The notes under the pieces are model-generated. The model saw only the letters and a list, made by a program, of their open reading frames with translations, was not told the origin of the DNA and ran no database searches. 64,000 nucleotides of DNA, taken from Endozoicomonas sp. SCSIO W0465 (GTDB lineage: Bacteria > Pseudomonadota > Gammaproteobacteria > Pseudomonadales > Endozoicomonadaceae). Numbering within the stretch: position 1 is the stretch's first letter; the number at the start of each line of letters is the position of its first letter. A program made the translations under genes and the position numbers. This document shows, piece after piece, positions 41,009 through 50,586 of the stretch. Location of the stretch: contig NZ_CP092417.1 in the NCBI RefSeq assembly GCF_023716865.1, forward strand, positions 474,001-538,000, written 5' to 3'.

Positions 41009-42814
41009 TCAAGGAGCAACAAGCTGGGTGGGTCGGTAATATCGGAACTCAAGGGCTCTGCCATGATAGGAGTACAGATGTTTCATCAGTTCCTTGCCAC
41101 ACAGAATTTGTACCGCCATCGCCATACTTTCAAAAGGTATTCCAGATTCAGTGACGGCAGGCACATTGCAGGTATAACATATTTGGCCATCTTTCCAGAG
41201 CTGGATGGACACCTTGATGGAATGGCCATTTTGTCGGATATCGATCTTGTCCGGTTGCTTTTCCCTGATTCTGTTCATCACCTGCTCTAACCTTTTTTCC
41301 GCTTTGGCTTTGTTGCCCGTAGTATCGAAAAAATGAAAATTGGCAGTCTTGACTCCCCCCTCGGATAAATCAACCAATAATTGGATCGCTTTTCTGGCGT
41401 GAGGGCTTGTGAACGCTTGTTTCCCGAACAGCATTTCAACGACTACGTGCCAGTCAGAATAGCTTCTGTCGTAGTTTGCAAGACAGAACACTCCCGAGGC
41501 TTCCAGGGCAACAACGCGCAAGAATTTTTCCAGTTCCTTTTTACGAACGTCTTCGGTTAAGCTTTTTTCCGCTTCACTTGGTGCTTCGTCGCACTCAACA
41601 GCCCGGCAATCGTCGTCTTCGTCATAATGGCTGGCAGCCGTCTCAGCTGTGCCAACAGGTTGCTCGTTATCAGTGCAGTCCATTTTGGCAAGCAATGAGA
41701 GAAACTCTCGCGAACAATAAGCGATGACCTGACCGGACTGCCTTATCAGGGGGACAAGTCGCTCCAGCTGTTCCAAACCCCATTCCTGTGGTGGTAATGA
41801 CGAAATCCGGTGTTGGTAGGTAGCCATAAATCCGGAAGCAAACCGGGTATTAAGGACGGCCTCAAAAAGCATACGATGCCAACGATTATCGGCATCTGAA
41901 CCCGATCTTATTTCTAATGCGTCAATCATAACGGAATCAATCAATTCGAGGGTATGCCGATGTAAACGGCAGTCTGACTCCGACATGCTCACCGATCGGC
42001 CAATCAGAGATGAGAGTCTTTCCAGATAATTCTGCATTACAGCAGGCCTGTGTTTTCCCTGGCGTCGGACAATCATCTTGGCAGTGTGGACACCCTCTTT
42101 CAGCTGTGACAGCACGTCGGGACTCTGATGACTCACCCGATAGTCGGGGCTGACGTTTTTGTAGAGCTGATCTTTCAGGTGTGAAATTACACTTGGGTCC
42201 AACTCATTGAGCAGAATGGTTAAGCCAACATCATACAACAACTCCTGCATGACCGGAGTGAGTTCAGAAAAAAGCCGTTTGATATTGCAGGTAAACTGGT
42301 CATAAAAGCGATCCGCTCCGCCACTGCTGTCCATGGTAAAGCAGGTTTTCAGTTGATCAACCAGCGCTTTTTTTTGTTGTTCGACATAATATGAAAAGCG
42401 GGAGGATATCCTTTTTTTCAAATCATTCATCGTTTCCAGCTCTGCAGTGAAGAAATCACATTCATTTATACGATTATATAGTGCGTCTATTTTCTTGAGA
42501 GACTCTTCAGTCAAGGGTCCTGCTAATAATGACCTGATCTTTTCCAGACAGATGAAAAACTCAGGAGAGGCTCTGCGCCCCGTTTCCGGATAGCTGCCGC
42601 TTATACTCTCTCTGACGATAGCAATGTGATACTCTGACGCGCTACGCTCTAATGGCTCAGTGTCCGGAGGCACAGGACGGACTGTTGACCCGAAAGGATC
42701 AAAATGAACTTTGATATTCCTGCCTGCTTTGATTTGAGAGTTTTCAGGCTGCACAGAAAATGGTGCTACACGTTGATGGCCAATACGTGCAGCATCACTG
42801 CCATGTAGATCCAC
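41009..42814 (-). CDS. Hypothetical protein, 601 aa, possible effector
   Basis: I do not recognise this protein. It has no signal peptide and no membrane segment. The N-terminus is polar and rich in Ser and Pro (residues 1-75), and most of the rest is predicted helical by eye (LKKRISSRFSYYVEQQKKALVDQLK near 140). An acidic patch (YDEDDDCRAVECDEAPSEAEKS) falls at about 390-410. The last 170 residues look like a separate globular domain with beta-strands (HSIKVSIQLWKDGQICYTCNV). The gene is isolated, with gaps on both sides. The build resembles secreted effector proteins of host-associated bacteria, but there is no direct proof. Confidence 0.65.
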   Translation of the reverse strand: MDLHGSDAARIGHQRVAPFSVQPENSQIKAGRNIKVHFDPFGSTVRPVPPDTEPLERSASEYHIAIVRESISGSYPETGRRASPEFFICLEKIRSLLAGPLTEESLKKIDALYNRINECDFFTAELETMNDLKKRISSRFSYYVEQQKKALVDQLKTCFTMDSSGGADRFYDQFTCNIKRLFSELTPVMQELLYDVGLTILLNELDPSVISHLKDQLYKNVSPDYRVSHQSPDVLSQLKEGVHTAKMIVRRQGKHRPAVMQNYLERLSSLIGRSVSMSESDCRLHRHTLELIDSVMIDALEIRSGSDADNRWHRMLFEAVLNTRFASGFMATYQHRISSLPPQEWGLEQLERLVPLIRQSGQVIAYCSREFLSLLAKMDCTDNEQPVGTAETAASHYDEDDDCRAVECDEAPSEAEKSLTEDVRKKELEKFLRVVALEASGVFCLANYDRSYSDWHVVVEMLFGKQAFTSPHARKAIQLLVDLSEGGVKTANFHFFDTTGNKAKAEKRLEQVMNRIREKQPDKIDIRQNGHSIKVSIQLWKDGQICYTCNVPAVTESGIPFESMAMAVQILCGKELMKHLYSYHGRALEFRYYRPTQLVAP

Positions 42815-43038
42815 GGTATATTCCTTACTATTAATGTTTTGATGATTTATATAATAAGAGTAAATAACTTGTCATAAGTTCAATCAATTCGGTGGCATTC
42901 GTTGTATTAAACACTTTACGTATATCTTCGGGTTATCCCGGTTATTACGCCGGGGTTTGCCAATGGCAGGGAAACTTTTCTCAGCAGGATTTTTAAAGGC
43001 TAACAGCTCCGTATCTGCTGCTTCAGCTGTCGCTAGCA

Positions 43039-43953
43039 TTAACTTTCCGATTTGCTTTGCCTTCTTTCAAGAAAAAGAAGAGAAAAAAACATTGGAGCCC
43101 CTAATGTCAGCCATAAGCCTGCTATTGTATTCACTACAAACAGAATCAGATAATATTTTCCGTTCTTAACGTCCGGAAAAAAGCTGCTTGTAGCCTTCAG
43201 ATAATAAATCAGAACAGTCAATCCAGCTGCACTACGCAATAAACGCTGCCAGGTATTTCCAGCGCCATTGTAATCAAGGAACCGGAAAGTAATCAAATAC
43301 CCTATGGCAAACCCAAGACTGATGGCAAAAAGTCCCGCCATGATTGGCATATTGAATAGCCAATAGAGAAGATAAAGTCCCGTTAATAGCAGCCACAAAC
43401 TTCCAATCAACAACAGAAAAGCTTGCTTATTTAACCATTGGATCACTTGGTTACCCCAGAAATAATTTATCCATAGCAATGCCGCTGACAAAAACCACCC
43501 TCCGAGAATATCTCCGGGAAAGTGAAGACCAAAGTAGGCTCTTGAAAACCCGATCAAAAAAATAATGGATAAAGCCATAAACCAGAACCATCGTTTAGCT
43601 ATGCGGATGGCCAACATAATCCATAATATGGCTGAGTTTTGAGAGTGGCCACTTGGCATCCCATAGCCCCATTCCCTATTAAGTGTAATAGCAGGATTAA
43701 CGTCAAATGGTCTTGGTAAAGCCAATAAATCCTTGAAACTGATATTGATGAAAAAAGACAATAAAAACAGGCTGCCAACACGAACCATAAAATGGAAATT
43801 AAAACACCAGAGCAGAAATGGGAGTAAATAAATACAATGCTTACCTCCCAGATCTGTGGTGTGCTGCATGAATATATCGGCTATCGGATTTCGGTATTGC
43901 TGTATCCAGGCAACATAATCCAACCCCCACTGGAGTAAATCAGTCACAAACAA
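43039..43953 (-). CDS. PAP2-family membrane phosphatase
   Basis: This enzyme removes phosphate from lipid phosphates such as undecaprenyl diphosphate or phosphatidic acid on the outer face of the inner membrane. The 304-residue protein has about eight hydrophobic segments and all three PAP2 motifs: KDLLALPRPF near residue 88, GMPSGHSQNSA near 118, and SRAYFGLHFPGDILGG near 152. The second half (from about 175) adds further membrane helices not present in the shortest PAP2 proteins. Substrate cannot be told from sequence. It is a single gene. Confidence 0.88.
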   Translation of the reverse strand: MFVTDLLQWGLDYVAWIQQYRNPIADIFMQHTTDLGGKHCIYLLPFLLWCFNFHFMVRVGSLFLLSFFINISFKDLLALPRPFDVNPAITLNREWGYGMPSGHSQNSAILWIMLAIRIAKRWFWFMALSIIFLIGFSRAYFGLHFPGDILGGWFLSAALLWINYFWGNQVIQWLNKQAFLLLIGSLWLLLTGLYLLYWLFNMPIMAGLFAISLGFAIGYLITFRFLDYNGAGNTWQRLLRSAAGLTVLIYYLKATSSFFPDVKNGKYYLILFVVNTIAGLWLTLGAPMFFSLLFLERRQSKSES

Positions 43954-44455
43954 CTCCTTCCTTATTTTGGTTCACAGCTTAAAAACAGAGTAAAAAAGAT
44001 TGCTGAAAACAAATAATAAATAAGGCTCTATTTTGATTACGAACTGCTCTACAGTGAAAACTGACTGTAGGTCACGAAAAACAAGGATTGGGCAACATTA
44101 CCGGACAATATGCTGACAACCTTTGTAGATAAAGGGCTTCAGCAATGTTCAACCCAGTAGCAGTCTGAAATCCTACAAGAGCCATAAATAATCCTGGAGT
44201 CTCATAATTTAAATTAATATTGTCGTGAATTTTTCTAACGCTGCATCTAATGAAAAAATGGAATAGTATTGTATAGCTGTTATGATCCTAAGACTTTCTA
44301 TAAATCGTCTGATGCATGCAAAGTTAGCAGTAAACTTCTTTTGAGACACCAAATACAACAAGCAAATATTTTATTTTAATGAGTGAGTGGGGGTTTTTGC
44401 CTATAAAAGCAAAATAAACCAATGGAGAAATTATGATTAGAAATGACTTCATTTA
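43954..44455. other. Gene-free stretch between the PAP2 and lectin genes
   Basis: These 502 AT-rich bases hold no open frame that looks like a protein and no repeat I can support. The promoter of the PAP2 gene should lie at the left end; the 3' end of the lectin transcript lies at the right. Confidence 0.5.
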
Positions 44456-45616
44456 TCAGATAGCCTGATTAGCACATAGGCCTTTCCAGGTGCCATCAAT
44501 GGGATCATAGCCACAGCCTTCTCCCTGACTGTCTTTCTTTAGGATTTCAACTTTAACGACAGGATCAAAGTCAAGGGTTTTAACATAGTCATAATGTTCC
44601 CATGAATTGGAAAACCAGCGCAGTTGGCCTCTCTCCCCATATTGACTTCCTTTACCCAGGGAAAAATACCATCTCTGGGAACCAGCACTACCGGCCAAAC
44701 AGTGTTCGAGTGTGAGATGTCCCGATAGCCAGCTTAAGCAAAACTGCTCCCCTGCTTGTTTATTAAACAGCCTTTTGGAGATAAGGTCATAGCGCCAGAC
44801 CTGATGACTGACCGATTTACAGGCACTTACCTTGATCTTTGCTCCACCAAAACAGTCGGACTGTCCAACGCTATCCATATGACAATGAGTTACCGCAAGA
44901 CAATGATTGTTCCTGAAGTCACCCAGCTTCAAGTCTTCTGTCAGTTTCATCGGCTTTGGCTGCCATGGCCAATGACCTGACCAGTGCCAGAGTTTAACTT
45001 CCTGTTGTTTCAGTGACTCTTCATCAACTTCAAATCCCGGACACTCTACCCTACCGGTAAAAGGGCTCAGATAGCATTGATCATCACCCGTTTCAGATTC
45101 AATAAAGCTAAACGTGACCGGTGAAGGTGCACTCGTATTCCCTTGCAATAATTTCACAAAAGCAAGTGAGTCAAGGAGATCCACTCGGCTATAAAGATGA
45201 TCCTGTTGATTAAAAAACCATAGCTGTTGCAGATTTGCTGGTTGGCAAGCAGCCATGGATAGATTTTCCGACAGCCGGGTCAGGCATAGATCAGCACGTC
45301 GTGCCTGTGAGTGAATTCGTTTATTTTGAAAGTCAAATGTCCACCTGTGTTCAGGGTTTTCTTCGTTACACTCCCTGAACGTTACCCTGTTGCTATTAAT
45401 ACAGCCATTCGTCAGCCAGCTTTTTTCGGTGCTACAGCCTTCCAGCTCATCCATCACTACCAGACAAAGTCCTGTATCTTTCTGTTTGAGAAGAAAGTTA
45501 TTGGCATGTATCTGAGGGTTAACATTATCAACTCCATAGGAACTGTTTCCATAAACCATGAATAACAGATAGCAATATACCGGGTACAAAGACCTGTGGA
45601 CTGAGTTGAAAATCAT
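44456..45616 (-). CDS. Secreted protein with ricin-type beta-trefoil lectin domains
   Basis: Ricin B-type trefoils bind galactose-like sugars. The protein has a signal sequence (MIFNSVHRSLYPVYCYLLFMVYG) and several QxW-like motifs that form trefoil cores (EHRWTFDF, LQQLWFFNQ, SHQVWRYDL, SQRWYFSLG), suggesting two lectin domains at about 35-165 and 215-340. It is unusually rich in cysteine (about 16), fitting an exported disulfide-bonded protein. ATG 45616 is chosen because GGAGGT lies five bases before it; an upstream ATG would give eight more residues. No enzymatic domain is recognisable in the remainder. It may bind host glycans or mucus. Confidence 0.78.
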   Translation of the reverse strand: MIFNSVHRSLYPVYCYLLFMVYGNSSYGVDNVNPQIHANNFLLKQKDTGLCLVVMDELEGCSTEKSWLTNGCINSNRVTFRECNEENPEHRWTFDFQNKRIHSQARRADLCLTRLSENLSMAACQPANLQQLWFFNQQDHLYSRVDLLDSLAFVKLLQGNTSAPSPVTFSFIESETGDDQCYLSPFTGRVECPGFEVDEESLKQQEVKLWHWSGHWPWQPKPMKLTEDLKLGDFRNNHCLAVTHCHMDSVGQSDCFGGAKIKVSACKSVSHQVWRYDLISKRLFNKQAGEQFCLSWLSGHLTLEHCLAGSAGSQRWYFSLGKGSQYGERGQLRWFSNSWEHYDYVKTLDFDPVVKVEILKKDSQGEGCGYDPIDGTWKGLCANQAI

Positions 45617-45746
45617 GTTGACCTCCAATATATATTCCAACAGAAATTCTGTGAAACGGTTAGCTACTTATAACCCATCTGGGGAGAATCAGGATTTCTC
45701 TGTTTTACAGGCCGTGATCCTGAAAAATTAAGACCCAAAAAACCGA

Positions 45747-45767
45747 AAACCCCGCAAAGCGGGGTTT
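45747..45767 (-). terminator. Intrinsic terminator of the first acyl-CoA dehydrogenase gene
   Basis: AAACCCCGC and GCGGGGTTT form a strong 9-bp stem with a 3-base loop. On the minus strand it is followed by TTTTCGGTTTTTT. It lies 33 bp after the stop codon. Confidence 0.85.
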
Positions 45768-45800
45768 GTCCGTGATTCCCGGGGCGATTATTGCGTTCTG

Positions 45801-47579
45801 TTAGAATTGGTCAGCAGATAAGGTAAAAAGTTCCTCGGTTCCCGAAAGAGCCGCTGCAGCTGAACTTTCAAAACGAGGCAGTAGACGCTTGAAATAATAG
45901 CGTGCAGTGACCTGCTTGGCTTCCAGCCAGGACTGATCTTCACCACCTTTCGCAAGCTTATTCGCTGCTGTTTTGGACATTAATGACCACATCCAGGCAT
46001 AGGCAACATAAGCAAAAGCATTCAGGTAATCAACGCAGGCAGAGTTAATGACATTCGGATCATTTTCAGACTGTGCCAGCAGTTGGCGAGTCAGCTCCTC
46101 AAGCTTATCAACCGCAGACAGCAGCTCTTCAGAAAACTCATCATCAGGGTTGACTGAACTGCGGACCTCGGCAAGGAATGTCTCCAGTGAACTGCCGCCA
46201 CTCAGGGCAATTTTACGACCGAGCAGATCCAGTGCCTGGATACCATTAGTTCCTTCGTAAATCTGGGTAATACGAACATCTCTAACCAGTTGTTCCTGAC
46301 CCCACTCCCGAATAAAGCCATGGCCACCCAATACTTGCTGGCCTGCAACACAGCTTTCCAGGCCGACATCGGTCAAAAAGGCCTTAACCACAGGGGTCAA
46401 TAACGCTGCGAGGGTGGAAGCCTTCTCTTTTTCATGGTCATCTTGACTGAACTTGGCAATATCCAGTTGCCTGGCCACATAGGTGGAGAAAGCCCGGCCA
46501 CCTTCATTCAAGGCTTTCATATTCAGCAACATTCGTCGGATATCCCCGTGGACCATCAATGGGTCAGCCGCCTTATCTTTTTGCCATGCGCCGCTGGCAG
46601 AACGCCCCTGAATACGATCCTGGGCATATTCCAGCGCATTCTGATATGACATCTCACTACTGCCAAGCCCCTGAATTCCCACAAACAGGCGCTCATAGTT
46701 CATCATGGTAAACATGGCATTCAGGCCTTTGTTCAGTTCTCCAACCAGATAGCCCTTGGCGCCGTCGAAGTTCATCACACAGGTTGCAGAACCATTAATT
46801 CCCATCTTGTGCTCAATCGAGCCGCAGGCAAGGTTATTTCTCTCCCCCAATGATCCGTCTTCATTGACCAGGAACTTGGGCACCAGAAATAATGAGATAC
46901 CCTTGGGTCCGGGAGGTGCATCAGGGAGCTTGGCCAGCACAAGGTGGATGATATTCCCGGTAAGGTCGTGCTCGCCGCCGGTAATAAAAATTTTGGTGCC
47001 GGTGATCCCATGGCTGCCATCACCATTATCTTCTGCCCTGGTGCGAATAATGCCAAGGTCACTGCCAGCATGGGGTTCGGTCAGACACATGGTACCCGCC
47101 CACTCGCCGGAATACATTTGAGGCAGATAAACTTCTTTTAACGCATCACAAGCGTGGGCATCAATGGCCAGGCTGGCACCGGCACCCAGGCTGGGATAGA
47201 GAGTGAATGCCAGGCTGGCACTGCAAATCATTTCATCAAACTGAGCTGCCAATACCTTGGGCATCCCCATACCGCCATAGACCGGGTTACCACCAAGTCC
47301 GGTCCAGCCCCCTTCAGCAAACAGCTTATAGGCTTCTTTATAACCTTCTGGAGTGGTCACCTCACCGCTGTCCCATTTGCACCCTGCTTCGTCTCCCGAG
47401 CGGTTCAAAGGTGCAATGGTACGAGAAGCCAGTTTGGCGGCTTCTTCCAGAATCGCATCGGCGGTCTCCTGATCCACCGTTTCATTGACAGCGGGCCACT
47501 GAGACCACTGTTCTGCCACGTTGAACACGTCATACATGACGAAACGCATATCGCGAAGGGGGGCTTTGTAGTCGGCCAT
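45801..47579 (-). CDS. Acyl-CoA dehydrogenase, long form (copy 1)
   Basis: This is a flavin enzyme that introduces the double bond in fatty acyl-CoA at the start of beta-oxidation. The 592-residue length and the N-terminus (MADYKAPLRDMRFVMYDVF) mark the long subfamily with extra N- and C-terminal domains, common in Pseudomonas relatives. Motifs include MCLTEPHAGSDLGIIRT for FAD and substrate binding, GTKIFITGGEHD, and the C-terminal YEGTNGIQALDLLGRK. It resembles the protein encoded at 53510-55300. GGAG lies about 10 bases before the start. An IS66 copy is inserted 31 bp upstream, so its original promoter or operon link is cut. Confidence 0.9.
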   Translation of the reverse strand: MADYKAPLRDMRFVMYDVFNVAEQWSQWPAVNETVDQETADAILEEAAKLASRTIAPLNRSGDEAGCKWDSGEVTTPEGYKEAYKLFAEGGWTGLGGNPVYGGMGMPKVLAAQFDEMICSASLAFTLYPSLGAGASLAIDAHACDALKEVYLPQMYSGEWAGTMCLTEPHAGSDLGIIRTRAEDNGDGSHGITGTKIFITGGEHDLTGNIIHLVLAKLPDAPPGPKGISLFLVPKFLVNEDGSLGERNNLACGSIEHKMGINGSATCVMNFDGAKGYLVGELNKGLNAMFTMMNYERLFVGIQGLGSSEMSYQNALEYAQDRIQGRSASGAWQKDKAADPLMVHGDIRRMLLNMKALNEGGRAFSTYVARQLDIAKFSQDDHEKEKASTLAALLTPVVKAFLTDVGLESCVAGQQVLGGHGFIREWGQEQLVRDVRITQIYEGTNGIQALDLLGRKIALSGGSSLETFLAEVRSSVNPDDEFSEELLSAVDKLEELTRQLLAQSENDPNVINSACVDYLNAFAYVAYAWMWSLMSKTAANKLAKGGEDQSWLEAKQVTARYYFKRLLPRFESSAAAALSGTEELFTLSADQF

Positions 47580-47610
47580 TACTCTCCACTCCTGGAATTA
47601 TTCTTCTTAC

Positions 47611-49218
47611 GTAACTATTCAGCACTGAGCAAAGGCATATTACAGTAATTCCGAACAGCTCTATGAAGTGATTGATATATGTCCATTCCCTGTTTTCTGG
47701 CAGACGACAAATAGCTGCGAATCCGTGCAAACATAGAACCACCGTCTGCACTCCTGAAGCAGCCTGAGATTTTCTGCTTTAACTTGGCCATTCGAACATC
47801 CCGCTCACTGCCATTGTTATCGAAGGGAATGGTAAAATCTGACATGAAGCGCAGTGTCTCAGCCTTGAACTCAGTGAGTCGTTTGAAGAGATTGTAAGCT
47901 TTAGTATTCTTGACTTTCTTGCGCTTAAGCTCCTCTCGTTGCTTCTCCATATAGACGACTTCTTTCATTAGAGCCCGCTGAAGCAACCGGTCATAAATCT
48001 TCTCGATTCGTTCACAGACAACACTTGGCATCTGTAGCATACCTATGGTCTTAAAGCCCTTGCAGTAATGCCAGGAAAGCCTCAGTAGCTTCATCAATCG
48101 CAACGCCAGTTGATTGCTGTCCCTATCAACAACACCCAAAAGCTCCCTCAGGTGATGGGCATTGCAAAGTACGTGAGTTGCCGCATATGCAAAATAGGAT
48201 TTCCAATGATCATGAACCAGAACGCCTGCAAATGTTAGCAGTATGCCCATCGTGTCCATGGCCTCACGACCTCGCTTTTCAGACAAGTAGTAGAGCGTCC
48301 ATTGTTCATCCCGCATAACGTGTAGCCAGTGCAAAGAGCCCTCGGCCCGCATACCCGTTTCATCGGCTCCGGCAACAGACGATTCCCGCAAGGCGTCACG
48401 AATAACCTCTTCAGTAGAAGCCAGATTTTCATAGGTTCTGGCCACAAAATTGGCGACAGTGCCTGCACTTACACTCATTTTATAGAGAGTATTAAAATAC
48501 TCTGACACGCGCTTAAAAGGCAGGAAATGGTATTGGTTAAGATAGACGGCCATAGCCTGTGTGGCTGAGCCATATTGTGCGGCAGCGGTAACACCTTCCG
48601 GGAATTCAGCCTGATTCCGACAACCACAAGTGCAGATTTTTACTTCAGCTCTATGGGCCGTTACTTCAAATTCACCCGGTCTCCCTGGTTCAAACACCTG
48701 TCGTTCAATATATTTGACCGGCTCACTATCAAGAAGAGACGCCTGACATTTATTGCATTCTTTAACCGGAAGGTACTCAATATAGTCAGGGATATCGACC
48801 TGTTTAAGACAAGTGCCCTGATGCCCTTTCTTTCCACCGGCTTTATTACCAGAAGACTGTCTCAGACTTTTAGGATTGGGTTTTTCATCCGATGGATCGG
48901 TACCTTTATCTGCGGAAAGGTCGTCAGAATGATCTGGAGAATTACTGTTTTTACAAGGTTTTTGATAACCATCAGACGATGGCGGCTTGCTGCTGTTTTG
49001 ACTGTTCTTGCCAACCTTTTCTTCCAATTCTCGACATCGCTCTTCCAGACAGGCAACTCTCATCCGCAGCTCTGCATTCTCTTTCAAGAGAATCTCAGCC
49101 GACATAGTTGCGGGTAGTTCTGGAATCATGCTGGCGAATATTGTGGAAAAATGGTGCTTAAGAGGATGGTATAAAAATCAGAAAATTCCAGATTTATGTG
49201 GGGGTGCTGAACAGTTAC
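47611..49218 (-). mobile_element. IS66-family element, intact copy, 1608 bp
   Basis: Inverted ends GTAACTATTCAGCAC (at 47611) and GTGCTGAACAGTTAC (ending 49218) are flanked by the 8-bp duplication CTTCTTAC at 47603-47610 and 49219-49226. This is the reference copy used to interpret the two damaged IS66 elements in the window. Confidence 0.95.
47615..49129 (-). CDS. tnpC: IS66-family transposase TnpC
   Basis: This is the 504-residue transposase of IS66. Its N-terminal coiled coil (ILLKENAELRMRVACLEER) is followed by a Ser- and Lys-rich linker (NSQNSSKPPSSDGYQK). Zinc-binding cysteines follow (CNKCQASL, CTCGC), then the catalytic domain with Asp in AGADETGMRAEG, Asp in VLVHDHWKSYF and Glu in DNNGSERDVRMAK. 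The subgroup lacks tnpA and tnpB; only this gene fits in the 1608 bp. It is intact and probably active. Confidence 0.95.
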   Translation of the reverse strand: MIPELPATMSAEILLKENAELRMRVACLEERCRELEEKVGKNSQNSSKPPSSDGYQKPCKNSNSPDHSDDLSADKGTDPSDEKPNPKSLRQSSGNKAGGKKGHQGTCLKQVDIPDYIEYLPVKECNKCQASLLDSEPVKYIERQVFEPGRPGEFEVTAHRAEVKICTCGCRNQAEFPEGVTAAAQYGSATQAMAVYLNQYHFLPFKRVSEYFNTLYKMSVSAGTVANFVARTYENLASTEEVIRDALRESSVAGADETGMRAEGSLHWLHVMRDEQWTLYYLSEKRGREAMDTMGILLTFAGVLVHDHWKSYFAYAATHVLCNAHHLRELLGVVDRDSNQLALRLMKLLRLSWHYCKGFKTIGMLQMPSVVCERIEKIYDRLLQRALMKEVVYMEKQREELKRKKVKNTKAYNLFKRLTEFKAETLRFMSDFTIPFDNNGSERDVRMAKLKQKISGCFRSADGGSMFARIRSYLSSARKQGMDIYQSLHRAVRNYCNMPLLSAE

Positions 49219-49226
49219 CTTCTTAC

Positions 49227-49544
49227 TATAGGAATACAGCTATTGTCTGCCTGAATTTTACGCAGGAAGGCCCAAAGTGGCTCATAGCTGTTTTACTGGA
49301 AACCGGTCCGATTTGAGCACCGATGATGGTGTTGAGAAATGGCGTTAAAAATGTCAGCTTCAGAAGAGAATGGTGGGCTAATTGACGAAGAAGCAGGAAA
49401 TTTTTGTCCATTTATTACAACCATCACAACCGCACCAGAACAGCTTTTAACCACACAGGATGGCCGGTTCCGTGACGCCATCCTACCCGAAAAACACCTG
49501 TTTTTCAGCAAAAGCCTGTGCTTCTTTGTGTTTAATTGCTGTAT
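49227..49544. other. Gene-free stretch next to the intact IS66
   Basis: I find no supported gene in these 318 bp. Open frames exist on the minus strand but have poor composition and no ribosome-binding sites. This was presumably the region between the DUF3943 gene and the first acyl-CoA dehydrogenase gene before IS66 arrived. Confidence 0.45.
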
Positions 49545-50357
49545 TTAAAAGTTAAAGAAAATCTCCACGCCAAAGTAACGATCATCAAGGTTGAAGGTTT
49601 TTTTTCGGTAAGATGAAAAGCTGGAAGCCGGCGGCACAACACTCAAACGGATCGACAGGTTTTGTACAGTTCCATCGTCACTATCACCACCGATCCATTG
49701 ACTGATTTTACCAACCGGGTCGAGCAGAAACAGAGCAGTAGAACCCAACGATTTAGAGCCCATTACTTCACTGCCATTGTCCAGGATTTTCAGTTTTTCC
49801 TGATAAGCCCATTCCCCATACAGCCATCCTCCAAGAGGAGTGACCATAATGTCTTGGATAGAGGGCGGCTCACACATCGCTTCAATGCCATATTCATACA
49901 GGAAAGTGGACATCAAAAATGAATAAACAAAGGAGTTCCACTGGTTATAGCCCGATGAGCGAGCCATTACATAGTACACGCCACCAAAATAAGGGTGTCC
50001 GATATAATTGATGTACCATTTATCGGTATCCCATACAGGCCCTGACTTGACATTGTGCCACCATTTACTGATGGGTCTGATGTCTGACTTATCCCATTTG
50101 GAAACACTTTCCGGCAGCAGCGCTATCACACTCAAAACGCCCAATGCCAGTCCAAACGTCACTTTAGTCTGGTACCACAGTTTGGCCTGATTCTCTTCCG
50201 GATACTTGTCAAAGAGAGTGATATCCCAACCTTTGTCCTTATCCTCCAAAGACCAGCGCCAGTCATCAGAAAATACTGGCTCCAGCAATCCCGGGGACAA
50301 AAGAAAGAAGGCAAGAAGAATCAGCAGGCTTTTTATCGTTTGAGTATTCTTCTTCAT
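49545..50357 (-). CDS. DUF3943 domain protein, exported
   Basis: This 270-residue protein has a signal peptide (KSLLILLAFFLLSPGLLEPVFS, cleavage near residue 31) and a sequence I associate with DUF3943: WWHNVKSGPVWDTDKWYINYIGHPYFGGVYYVMARS near 100, then YEYGIEAMCEPPSIQDIMVTPLGGWLYGEW near 165. Family members are thought to sit at the outer membrane or in the periplasm; the function is unknown. The C-terminus ends in Phe (VEIFFNF), as in many outer-membrane beta-barrel proteins. It lies between two acyl-CoA dehydrogenase genes on the same strand. Confidence 0.75.
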   Translation of the reverse strand: MKKNTQTIKSLLILLAFFLLSPGLLEPVFSDDWRWSLEDKDKGWDITLFDKYPEENQAKLWYQTKVTFGLALGVLSVIALLPESVSKWDKSDIRPISKWWHNVKSGPVWDTDKWYINYIGHPYFGGVYYVMARSSGYNQWNSFVYSFLMSTFLYEYGIEAMCEPPSIQDIMVTPLGGWLYGEWAYQEKLKILDNGSEVMGSKSLGSTALFLLDPVGKISQWIGGDSDDGTVQNLSIRLSVVPPASSFSSYRKKTFNLDDRYFGVEIFFNF

Positions 50358-50581
50358 GATGATGCGACATCAGCACAGCGTTATTTGCTGAATTCAGCTC
50401 CAAGGTCCAAGAAAACAAGGTCTAAGAAAATAAACCAATTTTTATAGACCATATTCTCATAGCTGGCAAAGCGTTTAATGATCCCGGCCGCTGAATTCAA
50501 AGGCACCAAAATCGTCAAAGCGGGAGAAGAAATCCTTTCCTGCTGTCATCTTCATCAACACCCATCACAAACAAATGCCAA
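50358..50581. other. Short gap between the DUF3943 gene and a 1112-bp IS
   Basis: On the minus strand about 50476-50560 there is a 27-codon frame (MKMTAGKDFFSRFDDFGAFE and a few more residues) with protein-like composition. It may be a tiny acidic peptide or the tail of a gene cut by the neighbouring IS. Nothing else is seen. Confidence 0.3.
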
Positions 50582-50586
50582 TTGTC

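Noticed and set aside
42957..43169. 70-codon frame between the 601-residue gene and the PAP2 gene
   Set aside because: It overlaps the PAP2 gene on the opposite strand, has no ribosome-binding site and has low-complexity composition.
48575..49117. 180-codon frame antisense to IS66 tnpC, repeated at 29037-29579
   Set aside because: It occurs in each IS66 copy only because the copies are identical; it is antisense to a clear transposase and has no start signals.
49293..49511. Possible transposase remnant beside the intact IS66
   Set aside because: The translated frames on both strands lack any transposase motif, and no inverted repeats or duplications mark an element there.
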